NCBI GenBank assembly: GCA_049602155.1
Contig: JBMYRH010000019.1
Location: forward strand, 1-64,000
Length of the DNA: 64,000 nt
Direction: 5' to 3'
DNA from: JBMYRH01 sp049602155
GTDB lineage: Bacteria > Myxococcota_A > UBA9042 > PHBI01 > JBMYRH01
Below, in pieces: positions 55,328 to 63,624 of the stretch. Made by a program: the position numbers and the translations under genes. The first letter of the stretch is position 1. Each line of letters starts with the position of its first letter. The notes under the pieces are model-generated. The model made no database searches, had not been told where the DNA came from, and worked only from the letters and a program-made list of their open reading frames with translations.

Positions 55328-56611
55328 TTAGACCCTGGCAGACTCTCGCTTGAACCACTGCATGGACGCTGCGAAGAGGAGCGCGCACGCGACCCCGGTG
55401 ACGTAGCTGGCGCCCACGAAGAAGTCGAGCCACGAGAGATCGGGCTGACCGAGGCTCTTGTAGAGCAACAGCGCGACGCTCCCGAGGTAGCCAGATGCAT
55501 CCGCGACGTAGATCAAGAACCCCGCGGTCGCGGCCTTGCCCACGGCAGCGACGAGGCGATCGAAGAGGACACAGTTGAAGGGAACGTAGCCCAAGTAGAG
55601 GCCGAGACCGACCCCGATCATCCACGCCGCGGGACCGATGATCTCCATTTGATAGAGCACGGTCGAGCCCAAGGTCAGGGCCGCGCCAGTGATGAGGATC
55701 CCGTGAATGACCTGGAGAGCGTTGCGGTTGTCGCGCACCCGAACGACGAGGGCGATCGCCAGCAAAGACCCCAGCGCGATCGGCAGCTCAGCGGTCGTCA
55801 AAATCGAGGGCTCACCCGCGTACCCGAGCGCATCCCAAAGCTCCCGCGCGAAGTTGTCTCGAAAGTCTCGATAGGCCGTCAGCAGCACGTAGCCCGCGAT
55901 CAGCAAGGTGAGGCCTGGCGCATATGCGCGAAAGAAGGCCCGCCGAGCGCCGGCGTCCATGGGCTCACGGCGCGTGCGCTCCTGCACGTCCTCCTCTGTG
56001 GGCTCAGGGACGTGCGCCAGGAGCCAAAGGACGAGCAAGAGCGGCGGAAAGAACACCAAGCCCGTGAAAAACGGCATCCAAAGCTCGGGGACCCCAGCGT
56101 CCATCAAGAGCTTGCCGGTCATCTTGGTGAAGCCCGAGGCCACGATGAAGCTGGCGCAGAGCCCCGCACCGAGCAGATCGCTGGTTTTTCTCCCCTCGAG
56201 GAAGCCGAAGACGAGCCCCCAGATCATCCCGAGGGGCAGACCGTTTAAGACGAGCGCGAAGGCATTATAAGGGGTCGGGATCACCGCGAAGAGCAGGAGG
56301 GCGAGCTCTGCCAGCGCGATGAAGGCCAGGATCGCCCCTGCGCGACGGTGCGGTTCAAGCTCACTGACGACCTTGATCCCCAGGAATTTTGAGCTCGCGT
56401 AGCCAATGACCTGGCTGATGATGAAGAGGATCTTGAGGTCGAGCGGCCCGATCCCCGGTAAGTCGACGGTCCCCTCGTAGGTCCCGACCGCGAAAGGCTT
56501 TCGAAACGCATACATGCAAAAATAGGTCGCGAAGGCCGCGCCCATCGCCCAGGCAGCGAACACGCTCGAGGGACTCGATGCCAACCAGCGCTGCAATCGT
56601 GTCGAGATCAT
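55328..56611 (-). CDS. DUF5690-family MFS-like membrane transporter
   Basis: About 427 residues from the ATG at 56611 (GGTGG upstream; longer in-frame starts lack a signal). Twelve or so TM helices are visible. Family-typical stretches are ATYFCMYAFRKPFAVGTYEG, SQVIGYASSKFLGIKVVSEL, NGLPLGMIWGLVFGFLEGRK, LMDAGVPELWMPFFTGLVFF, LTAYRDFRDNFARELW and LGYVPFNCVLFDRLVA. These match the DUF5690 group, which resembles major-facilitator carriers of the sugar-phosphate type, but no substrate is known. It lies between an SGNH hydrolase gene and a sulfatase-fold gene, both envelope enzymes. Confidence 0.83.
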   Translation of the reverse strand: MISTRLQRWLASSPSSVFAAWAMGAAFATYFCMYAFRKPFAVGTYEGTVDLPGIGPLDLKILFIISQVIGYASSKFLGIKVVSELEPHRRAGAILAFIALAELALLLFAVIPTPYNAFALVLNGLPLGMIWGLVFGFLEGRKTSDLLGAGLCASFIVASGFTKMTGKLLMDAGVPELWMPFFTGLVFFPPLLLVLWLLAHVPEPTEEDVQERTRREPMDAGARRAFFRAYAPGLTLLIAGYVLLTAYRDFRDNFARELWDALGYAGEPSILTTAELPIALGSLLAIALVVRVRDNRNALQVIHGILITGAALTLGSTVLYQMEIIGPAAWMIGVGLGLYLGYVPFNCVLFDRLVAAVGKAATAGFLIYVADASGYLGSVALLLYKSLGQPDLSWLDFFVGASYVTGVACALLFAASMQWFKRESARV

Positions 56612-56693
56612 CGCCACCGATTGGACCACGTCTTGGCCATGTTGCGAAGTCGGTACCGGCAATTACTTACGCAAGCGTCGCGGTCAATGGCGC

Positions 56694-57530
56694 TCAATCA
56701 AGCACCCCACAAGCGGTCATGCCCTCACTCAGTAGACGGTCTAGGAGCCGCTGACCGACGAGCTGCCCACCCGCTGGCGTCAGGTGAATGCCATCCTCAC
56801 GGCGGTAACGCACGGGATGCCCGTTCACATCGGCACCGGCCTCGAGCCACGCCCCTGATGCATCTGAAGAGAGGGGGAACATGTCGATCCAAGTGACCCC
56901 TTCGAGCCCCTCAAGGGCGCGCTCCTGTGCCGCCCTGACGCGGATCATCTTCTCCCGAGCGAAGCGCGGTCGTCGGTTGGTCGGAGAGAGGATGAAGACC
57001 CGCCGCGACGACCCGCGGAGCAAGAGCGCGAACTCTCGAATGCGCTGTTGATAGGCGATCTCCCACGCCTCACCCGAGTTCATCTTCACAGGTGAGCCGC
57101 TGGCGTCGTGAAATTCCATGCGCTGACCGTCGTTGCCACCAAACATCGCGATCACGAGGTCCGGTCGGTACGTCGCCAAGAGGCGCCGCGCCTCGGTGGG
57201 CCAATCGAAGAAGTCGGGGCGCGCCAAGCCGCTCGTCGCCTTACCACGCCGTTGGACATCGAAGCCGAGCGCCCCAAGGCTCCGCTCAAGGGACTTCCCT
57301 AGGGGCCCAAAGATGTTCGAGTCCCCCACGATTAAGGCAGGGATGCGGGGTGGATCTGGCAGCTGTAGAACCCGCATGAATGCCACCTCCACAGCCTCTA
57401 CAGGGGCCACATCCTCAGCCGCAGGCTCAGGCGCTTGAACTGGCGGTGCGAGCTTGAGCGTCGCCGCGACGACGCACAGCCCCACGCACAGCACGGCAAC
57501 CAGCGCCATATCGGCGAAACCATGGCGCAC
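56694..57530 (-). CDS. SGNH/GDSL hydrolase, DUF459-like
   Basis: A 278-residue protein. The GTG at 57530 has GGAG upstream. One N-terminal membrane segment (MALVAVLCVGLCVVAATLKL) and a Pro/Ala/Glu-rich linker precede the hydrolase domain at residue ~60. Catalytic blocks: ALIVGDSNIFG (block I Ser in GDSN), MFGGNDGQ (block III Asn), and DGIHLTPAGGQLVGQRLLD (block V Asp and His). SGNH enzymes remove acyl groups from polysaccharides or lipids, and DUF459 members are often tied to exopolysaccharide loci; no such locus is obvious here. The protein is probably anchored on the periplasmic face. Confidence 0.85.
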   Translation of the reverse strand: MRHGFADMALVAVLCVGLCVVAATLKLAPPVQAPEPAAEDVAPVEAVEVAFMRVLQLPDPPRIPALIVGDSNIFGPLGKSLERSLGALGFDVQRRGKATSGLARPDFFDWPTEARRLLATYRPDLVIAMFGGNDGQRMEFHDASGSPVKMNSGEAWEIAYQQRIREFALLLRGSSRRVFILSPTNRRPRFAREKMIRVRAAQERALEGLEGVTWIDMFPLSSDASGAWLEAGADVNGHPVRYRREDGIHLTPAGGQLVGQRLLDRLLSEGMTACGVLD

Positions 57531-57549
57531 CGGGCTCCGCTACACCGAA

Positions 57550-57573
57550 GCGGCGCGCCGCCCAGCGCGCCGC
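57550..57573 (-). terminator. Strong GC hairpin between the Sel1 and SGNH genes
   Basis: A perfect 9-bp inverted repeat (GCGGCGCGC / GCGCGCCGC) with a 6-nt loop lies 42 nt past the Sel1 gene stop and 20 nt before the SGNH GTG start. There is no T run, so it may act as an mRNA 3'-end stabiliser, a Rho-linked pause site, or a leader hairpin for the SGNH gene. Confidence 0.45.
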
Positions 57574-57614
57574 AGAGCGTTGGTTAACGCAGAGTCCATC
57601 ATCACGAGGAGCCC

Positions 57615-58520
57615 CTAGAGCTTCTTGAGGTGATAACACGCGGGCTGAACCTTGCCCTCACAAGCGAGCTGCAGGAGCTCCTTTGCGCGAGAGATGTTCT
57701 TCGAGCCGCCCTCACCGCGCATCACCATGACGCCAAGGTTCGAGCACGCGACCATCTCTTCCCCGTCGCAGGCGGCCTGAAAGTACTTCCGCGCCTCCTC
57801 GAACTTCTGCTTCGTCCCGATGCCCTCTTGGTAGAGCTTCCCAAGGTAGAGGCAGCCCTCGATGGCGCCGCCGTCGCAGGCCTTCTTGGTCATCGCCATC
57901 GCCGACTTGCCTTCACGGTTGATGTAGTGAAGTTTCCCCTGGCGGGCACAGCCGAGCATGTCCCCTGCGTCGCACGCCTTCGTGAAGAGCGCTGACGCCT
58001 TTTCTTCACTCTTGTCGACGCCGAGCCCTGTGACATGCAGCGTCCCAAGCTCGACACAACCGGAGAGCTCGCCCCCGTCGCATGCGGTCGTAAAGTGAGC
58101 CCCCGCCTCCTTCGGATCTCGCGATCCTACCGGCCCTTGGATGAGCGCCTGACCTGTGGTGACACACACCTTCATGTCGCCGGCTTTGCAGGCAGCGCGG
58201 TCCTTATCGAGCGGATCCACCTTCTCCTGCTCTGGCGCCTTTGGCGCCTTGCAGATGACGTCGGTGTTGTAGGTGGCCGAAGAGCTCCCCGGCATCGACA
58301 TCACTGCGATCTCACCCTTGCAAGGCTTGCCATCCTTCTTCGCGACGACCTTGAACGCGTTGGTGGAGCCATCTTTGGCGGTCACCTCAAGCTCCAAATA
58401 CCCCTCTCCGCGCAAATGATCTGTCGCCATCTTTTGCTTGTCTGGGCACCCGGTGAGCGTCGTCAACGCGACGAGTGACACGAGCCAGAAGAGCGACGTG
58501 GGAGTAAATCGAGATGACAT
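57615..58520 (-). CDS. Sel1-repeat lipoprotein
   Basis: About 301 residues from the ATG at 58520, which has GGAGG 4 nt upstream; an ATG at 58535 is possible. The leader ends in LVALTTLTGC. An N-terminal domain (residues ~30-95: GYLELEVTAKDGSTNAFKVV) is followed by a short spacer and about five Sel1-like repeats with paired Cys in the HcpA manner (TTACDGGELSGCVELGTLHV, TKACDAGDMLGCARQGKLHY, KKACDGGAIEGCLYLGKLYQ, QAACDGEEMVACSNLGVMVM). Sel1/TPR-like solenoids bind other proteins, and the Cys pairs suggest periplasmic folding. No specific partner can be named. Confidence 0.87.
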   Translation of the reverse strand: MSSRFTPTSLFWLVSLVALTTLTGCPDKQKMATDHLRGEGYLELEVTAKDGSTNAFKVVAKKDGKPCKGEIAVMSMPGSSSATYNTDVICKAPKAPEQEKVDPLDKDRAACKAGDMKVCVTTGQALIQGPVGSRDPKEAGAHFTTACDGGELSGCVELGTLHVTGLGVDKSEEKASALFTKACDAGDMLGCARQGKLHYINREGKSAMAMTKKACDGGAIEGCLYLGKLYQEGIGTKQKFEEARKYFQAACDGEEMVACSNLGVMVMRGEGGSKNISRAKELLQLACEGKVQPACYHLKKL

Positions 58521-58642
58521 GATGCCTCCAGGCATGACAATCGCGGGCGCCTCTCCGTCAAGGCGTCCACAGAGGTTGACCGTGGACTTTTACACCGACT
58601 CCCTTAGACTTCGCCACCAACTCGTGCCGTAGGGAACACCTT

Positions 58643-59413
58643 ATGAACCTGAACCAGACCATCGCATTCGTCACCGGCGGCGCCTCAGGCTTAGGCCGCG
58701 CGACCGCACTTCGACTCGGGCGAGCGGGCGCCAAGGTGCTCATCGCTGATCTCAACGAAGAGGGCGGCAAGGCCGTCCAAGCCGAGCTCGGGGACCAAGG
58801 CCTGTTCGTCGCGACCGATGTCACCAACGAAGAGAGCGTCAACGCTGCATTAGACGCAGCTGAGGCAACCTTTGGCGGGACGGTTAACTGCCTGGTCAAC
58901 TGCGCTGGGATCGGCATCGCGAGCCGAACCCTCGGGCGAGAGAAGCCCCACAGCCTCTCGCTCTTCCAAAAGGTGCTCACCGTCAACACAGCTGGGAGCT
59001 TCAACACCATCCGCCTCGCAGCGTGGCGCATGGCTCAGAGCGAGCCCAACGACCTGGGTGAGCGTGGCGTGATCGTGAACACGGCGAGCGTCGCGGCCTA
59101 TGACGGTCAGATCGGCCAGGCCGCCTACGCCGCCTCCAAGGGCGCCATCGTGGGCATGACGCTCCCCATCGCGCGCGACCTCTCTCGCAGCGGCATCCGC
59201 GTCTGCACCATCGCCCCTGGCATCTTCAAGACCCCGATGCTCGCGTCCTTGCCCGAGAAGGTCCAAGACGCCCTCGGCGCCCAAGTACCCTTCCCCTCTC
59301 GCCTGGGCCTGCCCGACGAGTATGCACAGCTGGCGCAGTCCATCGTCGAGAACCCGATGCTCAACGGCGAGACGATCCGCCTCGACGGTGCGCTCCGAAT
59401 GGCGCCCAAATAG
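58643..59413 (+). CDS. SDR oxidoreductase, 3-hydroxyacyl-CoA dehydrogenase type II (HSD10-like)
   Basis: A 256-residue classical short-chain dehydrogenase. AGGGA precedes the ATG at 58643. VTGGASGLGRATALRL is the NAD-binding TGxxxGxG motif, LIADLN ends strand 2 with the NAD-preferring Asp, NCAGIG is the NAG motif, and VNTASVAAYDGQIGQAAYAASKGAI supplies the catalytic Ser-Tyr-Lys. The phrases GERGVIVNTASVAAYDGQIG and GMTLPIARDLSRSGIRV are strongly conserved in the HSD17B10 group, which oxidises 3-hydroxyacyl-CoA in beta-oxidation and branched-chain amino acid breakdown. It lies 31 bp upstream of the thioredoxin-family gene. Confidence 0.92.
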   Translation: MNLNQTIAFVTGGASGLGRATALRLGRAGAKVLIADLNEEGGKAVQAELGDQGLFVATDVTNEESVNAALDAAEATFGGTVNCLVNCAGIGIASRTLGREKPHSLSLFQKVLTVNTAGSFNTIRLAAWRMAQSEPNDLGERGVIVNTASVAAYDGQIGQAAYAASKGAIVGMTLPIARDLSRSGIRVCTIAPGIFKTPMLASLPEKVQDALGAQVPFPSRLGLPDEYAQLAQSIVENPMLNGETIRLDGALRMAPK

Positions 59414-59444
59414 CCCATGACCGCTTCTTAGCTCGGAGGACCCT

Positions 59445-60032
59445 ATGTCGCTGACACCCTCGACCATGCTCGAGCTCGGGACACCGGCGCCCGACTTCTC
59501 GCTGATCAACGCTGTGGACGGGCGACGCGTGTCCCTGGCAGATCTCTCGGAGGCCAAGGCCCTCGTGATGATGTTCATCAGCAACCACTGCCCCTACGTC
59601 ATCCACTACAAAGAGGCCCTCGCGGATTTCGGGCGCGAAGCGATGAACCAAAACGTCGCGGTGATCGCCATCGGCAGCAACGACATCGACAACCCCAAGT
59701 ACGCCGCCGACCGGCCGGAATTGATGAAGGAGGACGCTGAGACCTACGGCTACCCCTTCCCCTACTGCTTCGATCCCGACCAGTCCGTCGCCAAGGCGTA
59801 CTCAGCGGCCTGCACCCCGGACTTCTACCTCTTCGATGGTGACCAACGGTTGGCCTACCGAGGGCGCTTCGATGCGAGCCGCCCCGGCAACACTGAGGCG
59901 ATCACAGGGGATGACCTTCGAGGGGCCTTGATCGCCGTCTTGAGTGGTGCGTCTCCGCCAGAGGAGCAGTACCCATCCATGGGCTGCAACATCAAGTGGA
60001 AGCCTGGCAACGCCCCCCCGTACTTCGGCTGA
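59445..60032 (+). CDS. Thioredoxin-family (AhpC/TSA-like) protein
   Basis: A 195-residue cytoplasmic protein; GGAGG lies 6 nt before the ATG at 59445. APDFSLINAVDGRRVSLADL opens a peroxiredoxin/thioredoxin fold. SNHCPYVIHYKEAL holds the single peroxidatic-type Cys in the NHCPYV form, TPDFYLFDGDQRLAYRGRFD supplies the cis-Pro strand, and the C-terminal MGCNIKWKPGNAPPYFG is a hallmark of this uncharacterised but widespread family. The resolving Cys of standard AhpC is absent. The gene follows the HSD10-like SDR and probably shares its transcript. A thiol-peroxidase or redox-chaperone role is inferred. Confidence 0.9.
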   Translation: MSLTPSTMLELGTPAPDFSLINAVDGRRVSLADLSEAKALVMMFISNHCPYVIHYKEALADFGREAMNQNVAVIAIGSNDIDNPKYAADRPELMKEDAETYGYPFPYCFDPDQSVAKAYSAACTPDFYLFDGDQRLAYRGRFDASRPGNTEAITGDDLRGALIAVLSGASPPEEQYPSMGCNIKWKPGNAPPYFG

Positions 60033-60078
60033 GGCGCGCCTATTCGCTCCAGAGACGAAGTGCTACGCTGGTGCCACA

Positions 60079-61038
60079 GTGTACTACGATCGCCACATTG
60101 ACGACGCGCTGGCTGACACCTTAAAGCCCGGCGGAGCTCTCGCTTGGCTGAGGGCTCACGTCGACTCTCCAGAGGGTCAACGGCACCATGCACACCTCCA
60201 GTTTCGGAGGGCCAAGGGAGGTCGAGAGCGCGGCAGCATTCAGCTCTACTGGGGCCGCACGAGCCCCATTGAGTTCCAATCCCGTCGTGACGGTTGCGTC
60301 CGACTTCAGGCGCACCGCACTTACCACGATGCGCACCCAGAGCTCTTCTCAAGCGCCGTGCAGCTCAGCGCCCTAGAGGCCCTCGAGCCCAAACTTCGCG
60401 CCCACCTTGGCGCCGCGTCGGCGATCCTGCTCGGCCCCGAAGCCAGGCGCCAAGCCTTCCTCAAAGGGGAAGCGACGTGCCACGCAGGGATGATGCGGCG
60501 CTATGGGCATAAGTGGCGCGCTGCAGACCCGCTTGTTGCCTTGGATGCAGAGGCCCGCGTCGGGTTCGACTCCCGCGACGCCCAGCGACGAGACGACGAG
60601 GCCCTCACCCGGCAGTTGGGCCTGGGGGACGACGAAGCGCTGCCAAAGAAGCTCGACACCATCGGGGTCTCCCCTGAGGGTGACCTCGTGTTGGTTGAGG
60701 TTAAAGACGCCCAGGGCGATATCAGCCGCGCCGTCACTCAAGCCGCGGCGCATGTGGCGCGCTTTAGCCGCCTCCTTGAGGGTGGTCTCGGAGCCCGGGC
60801 ACAGCGCATGTTGGATCAGAAGCGACGGGTCGGGCTGCTGCCATCGGGCTGCCCTGATATCTCTTCGACGGCGCGGGTGATCCCGTGGGTCGCTGCGCCA
60901 GACACGGACCCGGACTGGGCCACGCGTTGGTCTCGCGACACCCTGGCCCTACGGGCACGATTAGGGGCGCTCTTAGAGGACCTTCGATGGGTGCGATTGA
61001 CCGAGCATGGTGACGTGCTAGAGGTGACCATACCGTGA
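60079..61038 (+). CDS. PD-(D/E)XK nuclease-like protein A
   Basis: About 319 residues from the GTG at 60079 (MYYDRHIDDALADTLKPGG); the open frame extends upstream into the thioredoxin-family gene without a good start. The middle has LDTIGVSPEGDLVLVEVKDA, the D-(X)n-E-V-K core of PD-(D/E)XK nucleases, followed by helix SRAVTQAAAHVARFSRLL as expected for the fold. I see no helicase or methyltransferase domain. Its stop overlaps the GTG start of a second PD-(D/E)XK-like gene by 4 nt, so the two act as a unit. Roles in DNA restriction, defence or repair are all possible; none is proved. Confidence 0.7.
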   Translation: MYYDRHIDDALADTLKPGGALAWLRAHVDSPEGQRHHAHLQFRRAKGGRERGSIQLYWGRTSPIEFQSRRDGCVRLQAHRTYHDAHPELFSSAVQLSALEALEPKLRAHLGAASAILLGPEARRQAFLKGEATCHAGMMRRYGHKWRAADPLVALDAEARVGFDSRDAQRRDDEALTRQLGLGDDEALPKKLDTIGVSPEGDLVLVEVKDAQGDISRAVTQAAAHVARFSRLLEGGLGARAQRMLDQKRRVGLLPSGCPDISSTARVIPWVAAPDTDPDWATRWSRDTLALRARLGALLEDLRWVRLTEHGDVLEVTIP

Positions 61039-62090
61039 GCGAACGACCCGCACCGACCGCCTGGCGCCAACGCGCCGAGGCTCAACAGCTTCAATGGAAA
61101 GCGCGCACTGCCTCTCTACCTGAGGAGGCCCGCGAAGAGGGCTCGTACTTCTCTAAGAGCTTTGGACGGGGCGGCCAAGTGACGTGGCAAGAGATGGGCC
61201 CCTACCCCCATTGCCTCCCGCGCGAGTTCGCAGCGCATAACCTCTTGGCGTCCATTCGTCAGGAGGCATTGACCCGCCTGGATCGCTTTCAAATCGCTTG
61301 GCATGGCGAGACCCCTCGCAGTGGTCTGAACGGCAATGAGGGGCCAACGACAAACCTGCTGAGCTCGCAAGTTCAGTGCATCAACAGCCTCCTGGCCCTC
61401 GAGTACGCCCCCGATGTCCTCCTTGAGCGCCTGCAGAGCGTCGTGCCATCGGCGCGCAAAATCATCCCGATTCGACACACCAACCATGCCCGAGCCGAGG
61501 GGCTCGTCGCCTTCGAGTGGATCGGGAGAGAGAACTACCTCCGCGAGCGCGTGCGTGGGGTTCGCACGCGAGGCAGCTTCGTCACCAGCGCTGACGCGTT
61601 GATCGTCGTTGAGCGCGAAGCCGGGCGCCGCACAGGCGTCTTGATCGAGTGGAAGTTCACGGAGAGCTATCACGCAGCCATGAAGCCTATCAGCCCCGCA
61701 GGGACGGACCGGCGTGAGATCTATCGAGCGGCCTACGAGGGAAGCGCGAGTCCGTTTATGTCAGAGAGACCTCCCATCGACGCCTTCTTTCACGAGCCAC
61801 ACTATCAACTGCTCCGGCAGAGCTTATTGGCCCAAGGCATGAAGCAGGCCAAAGAGCACGGTGTCGACAGCATGGTCGTGTTGATGCTGATGCCCTCCGG
61901 CAATCAAAGCCTGCGCGCGACCGTCCCGACGGCCCTGCGTCCCTATGGCGACACCCTCGATGCTGTGTGGGAGACCTTGGTCCCCGGGCCTGAGGTGCGC
62001 TTCGTCTGCCAAGACAGCAAAGCCTGGCTGACCGCGACCCCTGAGCTCACCGAACGCTACGGGGGGCTCTTCACCCGTGAAGGCTCTTAG
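61035..62090 (+). CDS. PD-(D/E)XK nuclease-like protein B
   Basis: A 351-residue protein starting at a GTG that overlaps the previous stop (GTGA). Residues ~185-205 read SADALIVVEREAGRRTGVLI followed at once by EWKFTESY, giving the D-(X)n-E-x-K core of PD-(D/E)XK enzymes. A C-terminal half with HEPHYQLLRQSLLAQGMKQA and VDSMVVLMLMPSGNQSL resembles helices and strands of PGN_0703-type bacterial nucleases, as far as I can judge by eye. Together with gene A it forms a compact two-gene cassette. Its stop TAG interlocks with the TAA of the convergent HEAT gene. Confidence 0.7.
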   Translation: MSERPAPTAWRQRAEAQQLQWKARTASLPEEAREEGSYFSKSFGRGGQVTWQEMGPYPHCLPREFAAHNLLASIRQEALTRLDRFQIAWHGETPRSGLNGNEGPTTNLLSSQVQCINSLLALEYAPDVLLERLQSVVPSARKIIPIRHTNHARAEGLVAFEWIGRENYLRERVRGVRTRGSFVTSADALIVVEREAGRRTGVLIEWKFTESYHAAMKPISPAGTDRREIYRAAYEGSASPFMSERPPIDAFFHEPHYQLLRQSLLAQGMKQAKEHGVDSMVVLMLMPSGNQSLRATVPTALRPYGDTLDAVWETLVPGPEVRFVCQDSKAWLTATPELTERYGGLFTREGS

Positions 62091-62884
62091 CCCTTCTTGA
62101 GCCGCTTTAGCGCGTCCTTCGCGTACTCTTGCACCTCGACAGAGGGGTGCGTGAGGTGAGGCTCAATGACAGGGAGCGCTTTGGGGTCACCTAGCTCTCC
62201 CAGGGCATGCAGCGCCGCAGCGAGCGCCTTCGCGTCCTTCTCCTCTCGGGCTTGAGCCATGAGCGGCGCGAGGCTCTTGGGGTCCTTGAGTTTGCTCAAC
62301 GCCATAGCAGCGAATCCACGCACTTGAGGCTTAAGATCCTCTCGCAGTCGCTCGATCAGCTTCGGAGTAGCGACGCGATCTCGGATGTCCCCTAGCGCGA
62401 GCGCAGCGTAACCCCGCACATCCTCATCTTTATCTCGTAAGGCGCCAATGAGGTCTGGGATGGCGGCTGGATCGCGCACGCGACCAAGCCCGACGACCGC
62501 AGCGAACCGAACATTCAGGTCCTTGTCTTTGAGCGCCTTGAGCAACCAGGGCGTGACCGCCTTATCGCGGTGAGCACCCAGGGCATAGGCCGCTGCGGCG
62601 CGCACGCGGATCTCTCGGTCGTCGAGCAACGCCGCGATCGAGCCCTGAGAGGCCGCGACGGTCACCTCGCTCAGGACCCCTAGGGTCCAAAAGCGTGTCA
62701 TCTCATCGGGCGCCTTTAGGCCCAGCTCAACTGCCGGCCAAATCGACGGACCGCGCTGTATCAATGCCTTGACCGAGGTGCAGGTCTCCAGGCTCTCGCA
62801 CCCCTTGAGTTGGTCGACGAGCTCGGGGACCGTCGGCGGCGCGCTCAAGGTCAACGCCACGCACGCAGTGAGTAACACGCTCAT
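62087..62884 (-). CDS. Exported HEAT-repeat protein
   Basis: A 265-residue protein with an N-terminal signal segment (MSVLLTACVALTLSAPP). The rest is a regular HEAT/PBS-lyase-like solenoid of seven or so ~31-residue repeats (REIRVRAAAAYALGAHRDKA, KDLNVRFAAVVGLGRVRDPA, KDEDVRGYAALALGDIRDRV, LKPQVRGFAAMALSKLKDPK). It ends in LKRLKKG. The ATG at 62884 overlaps the HAD phosphatase stop by ATGA. Such solenoids bind proteins; the partner is unknown. Confidence 0.85.
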   Translation of the reverse strand: MSVLLTACVALTLSAPPTVPELVDQLKGCESLETCTSVKALIQRGPSIWPAVELGLKAPDEMTRFWTLGVLSEVTVAASQGSIAALLDDREIRVRAAAAYALGAHRDKAVTPWLLKALKDKDLNVRFAAVVGLGRVRDPAAIPDLIGALRDKDEDVRGYAALALGDIRDRVATPKLIERLREDLKPQVRGFAAMALSKLKDPKSLAPLMAQAREEKDAKALAAALHALGELGDPKALPVIEPHLTHPSVEVQEYAKDALKRLKKG

Positions 62885-63624
62885 CCCTTACCTCCACCCG
62901 ATGCCAACGCCTCAGGGCCCGAAGCGATTCCGTCCCAGGTCAGCGCGCTGAAGGCGCGCGGATCCGTGAGGTCGTGACACACGAGATCACCGCCGGCGTC
63001 TATCAGCGCCTCGTAGCTCGCGCCCCCCGTCGCCACAGCGATGCAGACGCCCCCATTGTCATGGGCAGCGGTGATGTCTTTTGGGGTGTCACCCACAATC
63101 AGAAGACGGCACTCACTCAAGGGCCGCCCCAACCGCTCGGCGCCGCGACGGGCCCCCGCCGCGATCAACCCCGCGCGAGGCTCTGCGTCACAGCCGAAGC
63201 CGCCGAAATCAAAATACCTGTTGAGGCCCACACGCTCGATCTTTGTGCGGGCTCCCGCCTCGACGTTCCCGGTCCCCAGGCCCAGGGCGACGTGGGGCAA
63301 GTCCACGAGAGCCTCCAGCGCGTCTATGACCCCTGGGTGCACATCGTAAACCTCAGCCTCGGCGACTTCATGGGCTAAATTGGCCAAATAATCCTCGAGC
63401 AGTCTGTCGATCTCCGCCTCGGTCCCTTCGGCCGCGATCGTCCGCAACCCTTCGCGGAAGATGGCGCGATCCGTCATCCCTGCGAACGAAAAGTGCTCGC
63501 ACGCGTCTGCACGGTCATAGAGGCGCTCAAAGGAGCGCACGAGCGCCTTGCGCCCCGCCCCACCACTGGTGATCAAGGTGCCATCCACATCAAAGAGGAT
63601 CACAGTGGGGCGTCGAGGGCTCAC
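62881..63624 (-). CDS. HAD-superfamily phosphatase (Gph/phosphoglycolate phosphatase-like)
   Basis: A 247-residue cytoplasmic enzyme starting at GTG 63624, which overlaps the preceding stop as GTGA. HAD motif I is ILFDVDGTLITSGG (nucleophile and acid Asp), motif II is LGLGTGN with Thr, motif III is the Lys/Arg region before LSECRLLIVGD, and motif IV is IVGDTPKDITAA. The four-helix cap lies between residues ~18 and 90, as in the subfamily IA phosphatases such as phosphoglycolate phosphatase. The physiological substrate cannot be set from sequence alone. Confidence 0.88.
   Translation of the reverse strand: MSPRRPTVILFDVDGTLITSGGAGRKALVRSFERLYDRADACEHFSFAGMTDRAIFREGLRTIAAEGTEAEIDRLLEDYLANLAHEVAEAEVYDVHPGVIDALEALVDLPHVALGLGTGNVEAGARTKIERVGLNRYFDFGGFGCDAEPRAGLIAAGARRGAERLGRPLSECRLLIVGDTPKDITAAHDNGGVCIAVATGGASYEALIDAGGDLVCHDLTDPRAFSALTWDGIASGPEALASGGGKG

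Noticed and set aside
55094..56248. Plus-strand open frame (384 codons) opposite the DUF5690 transporter
   Set aside because: The minus strand has a clear 12-TM family match; the plus frame is Arg/Glu-rich antisense with no motif.
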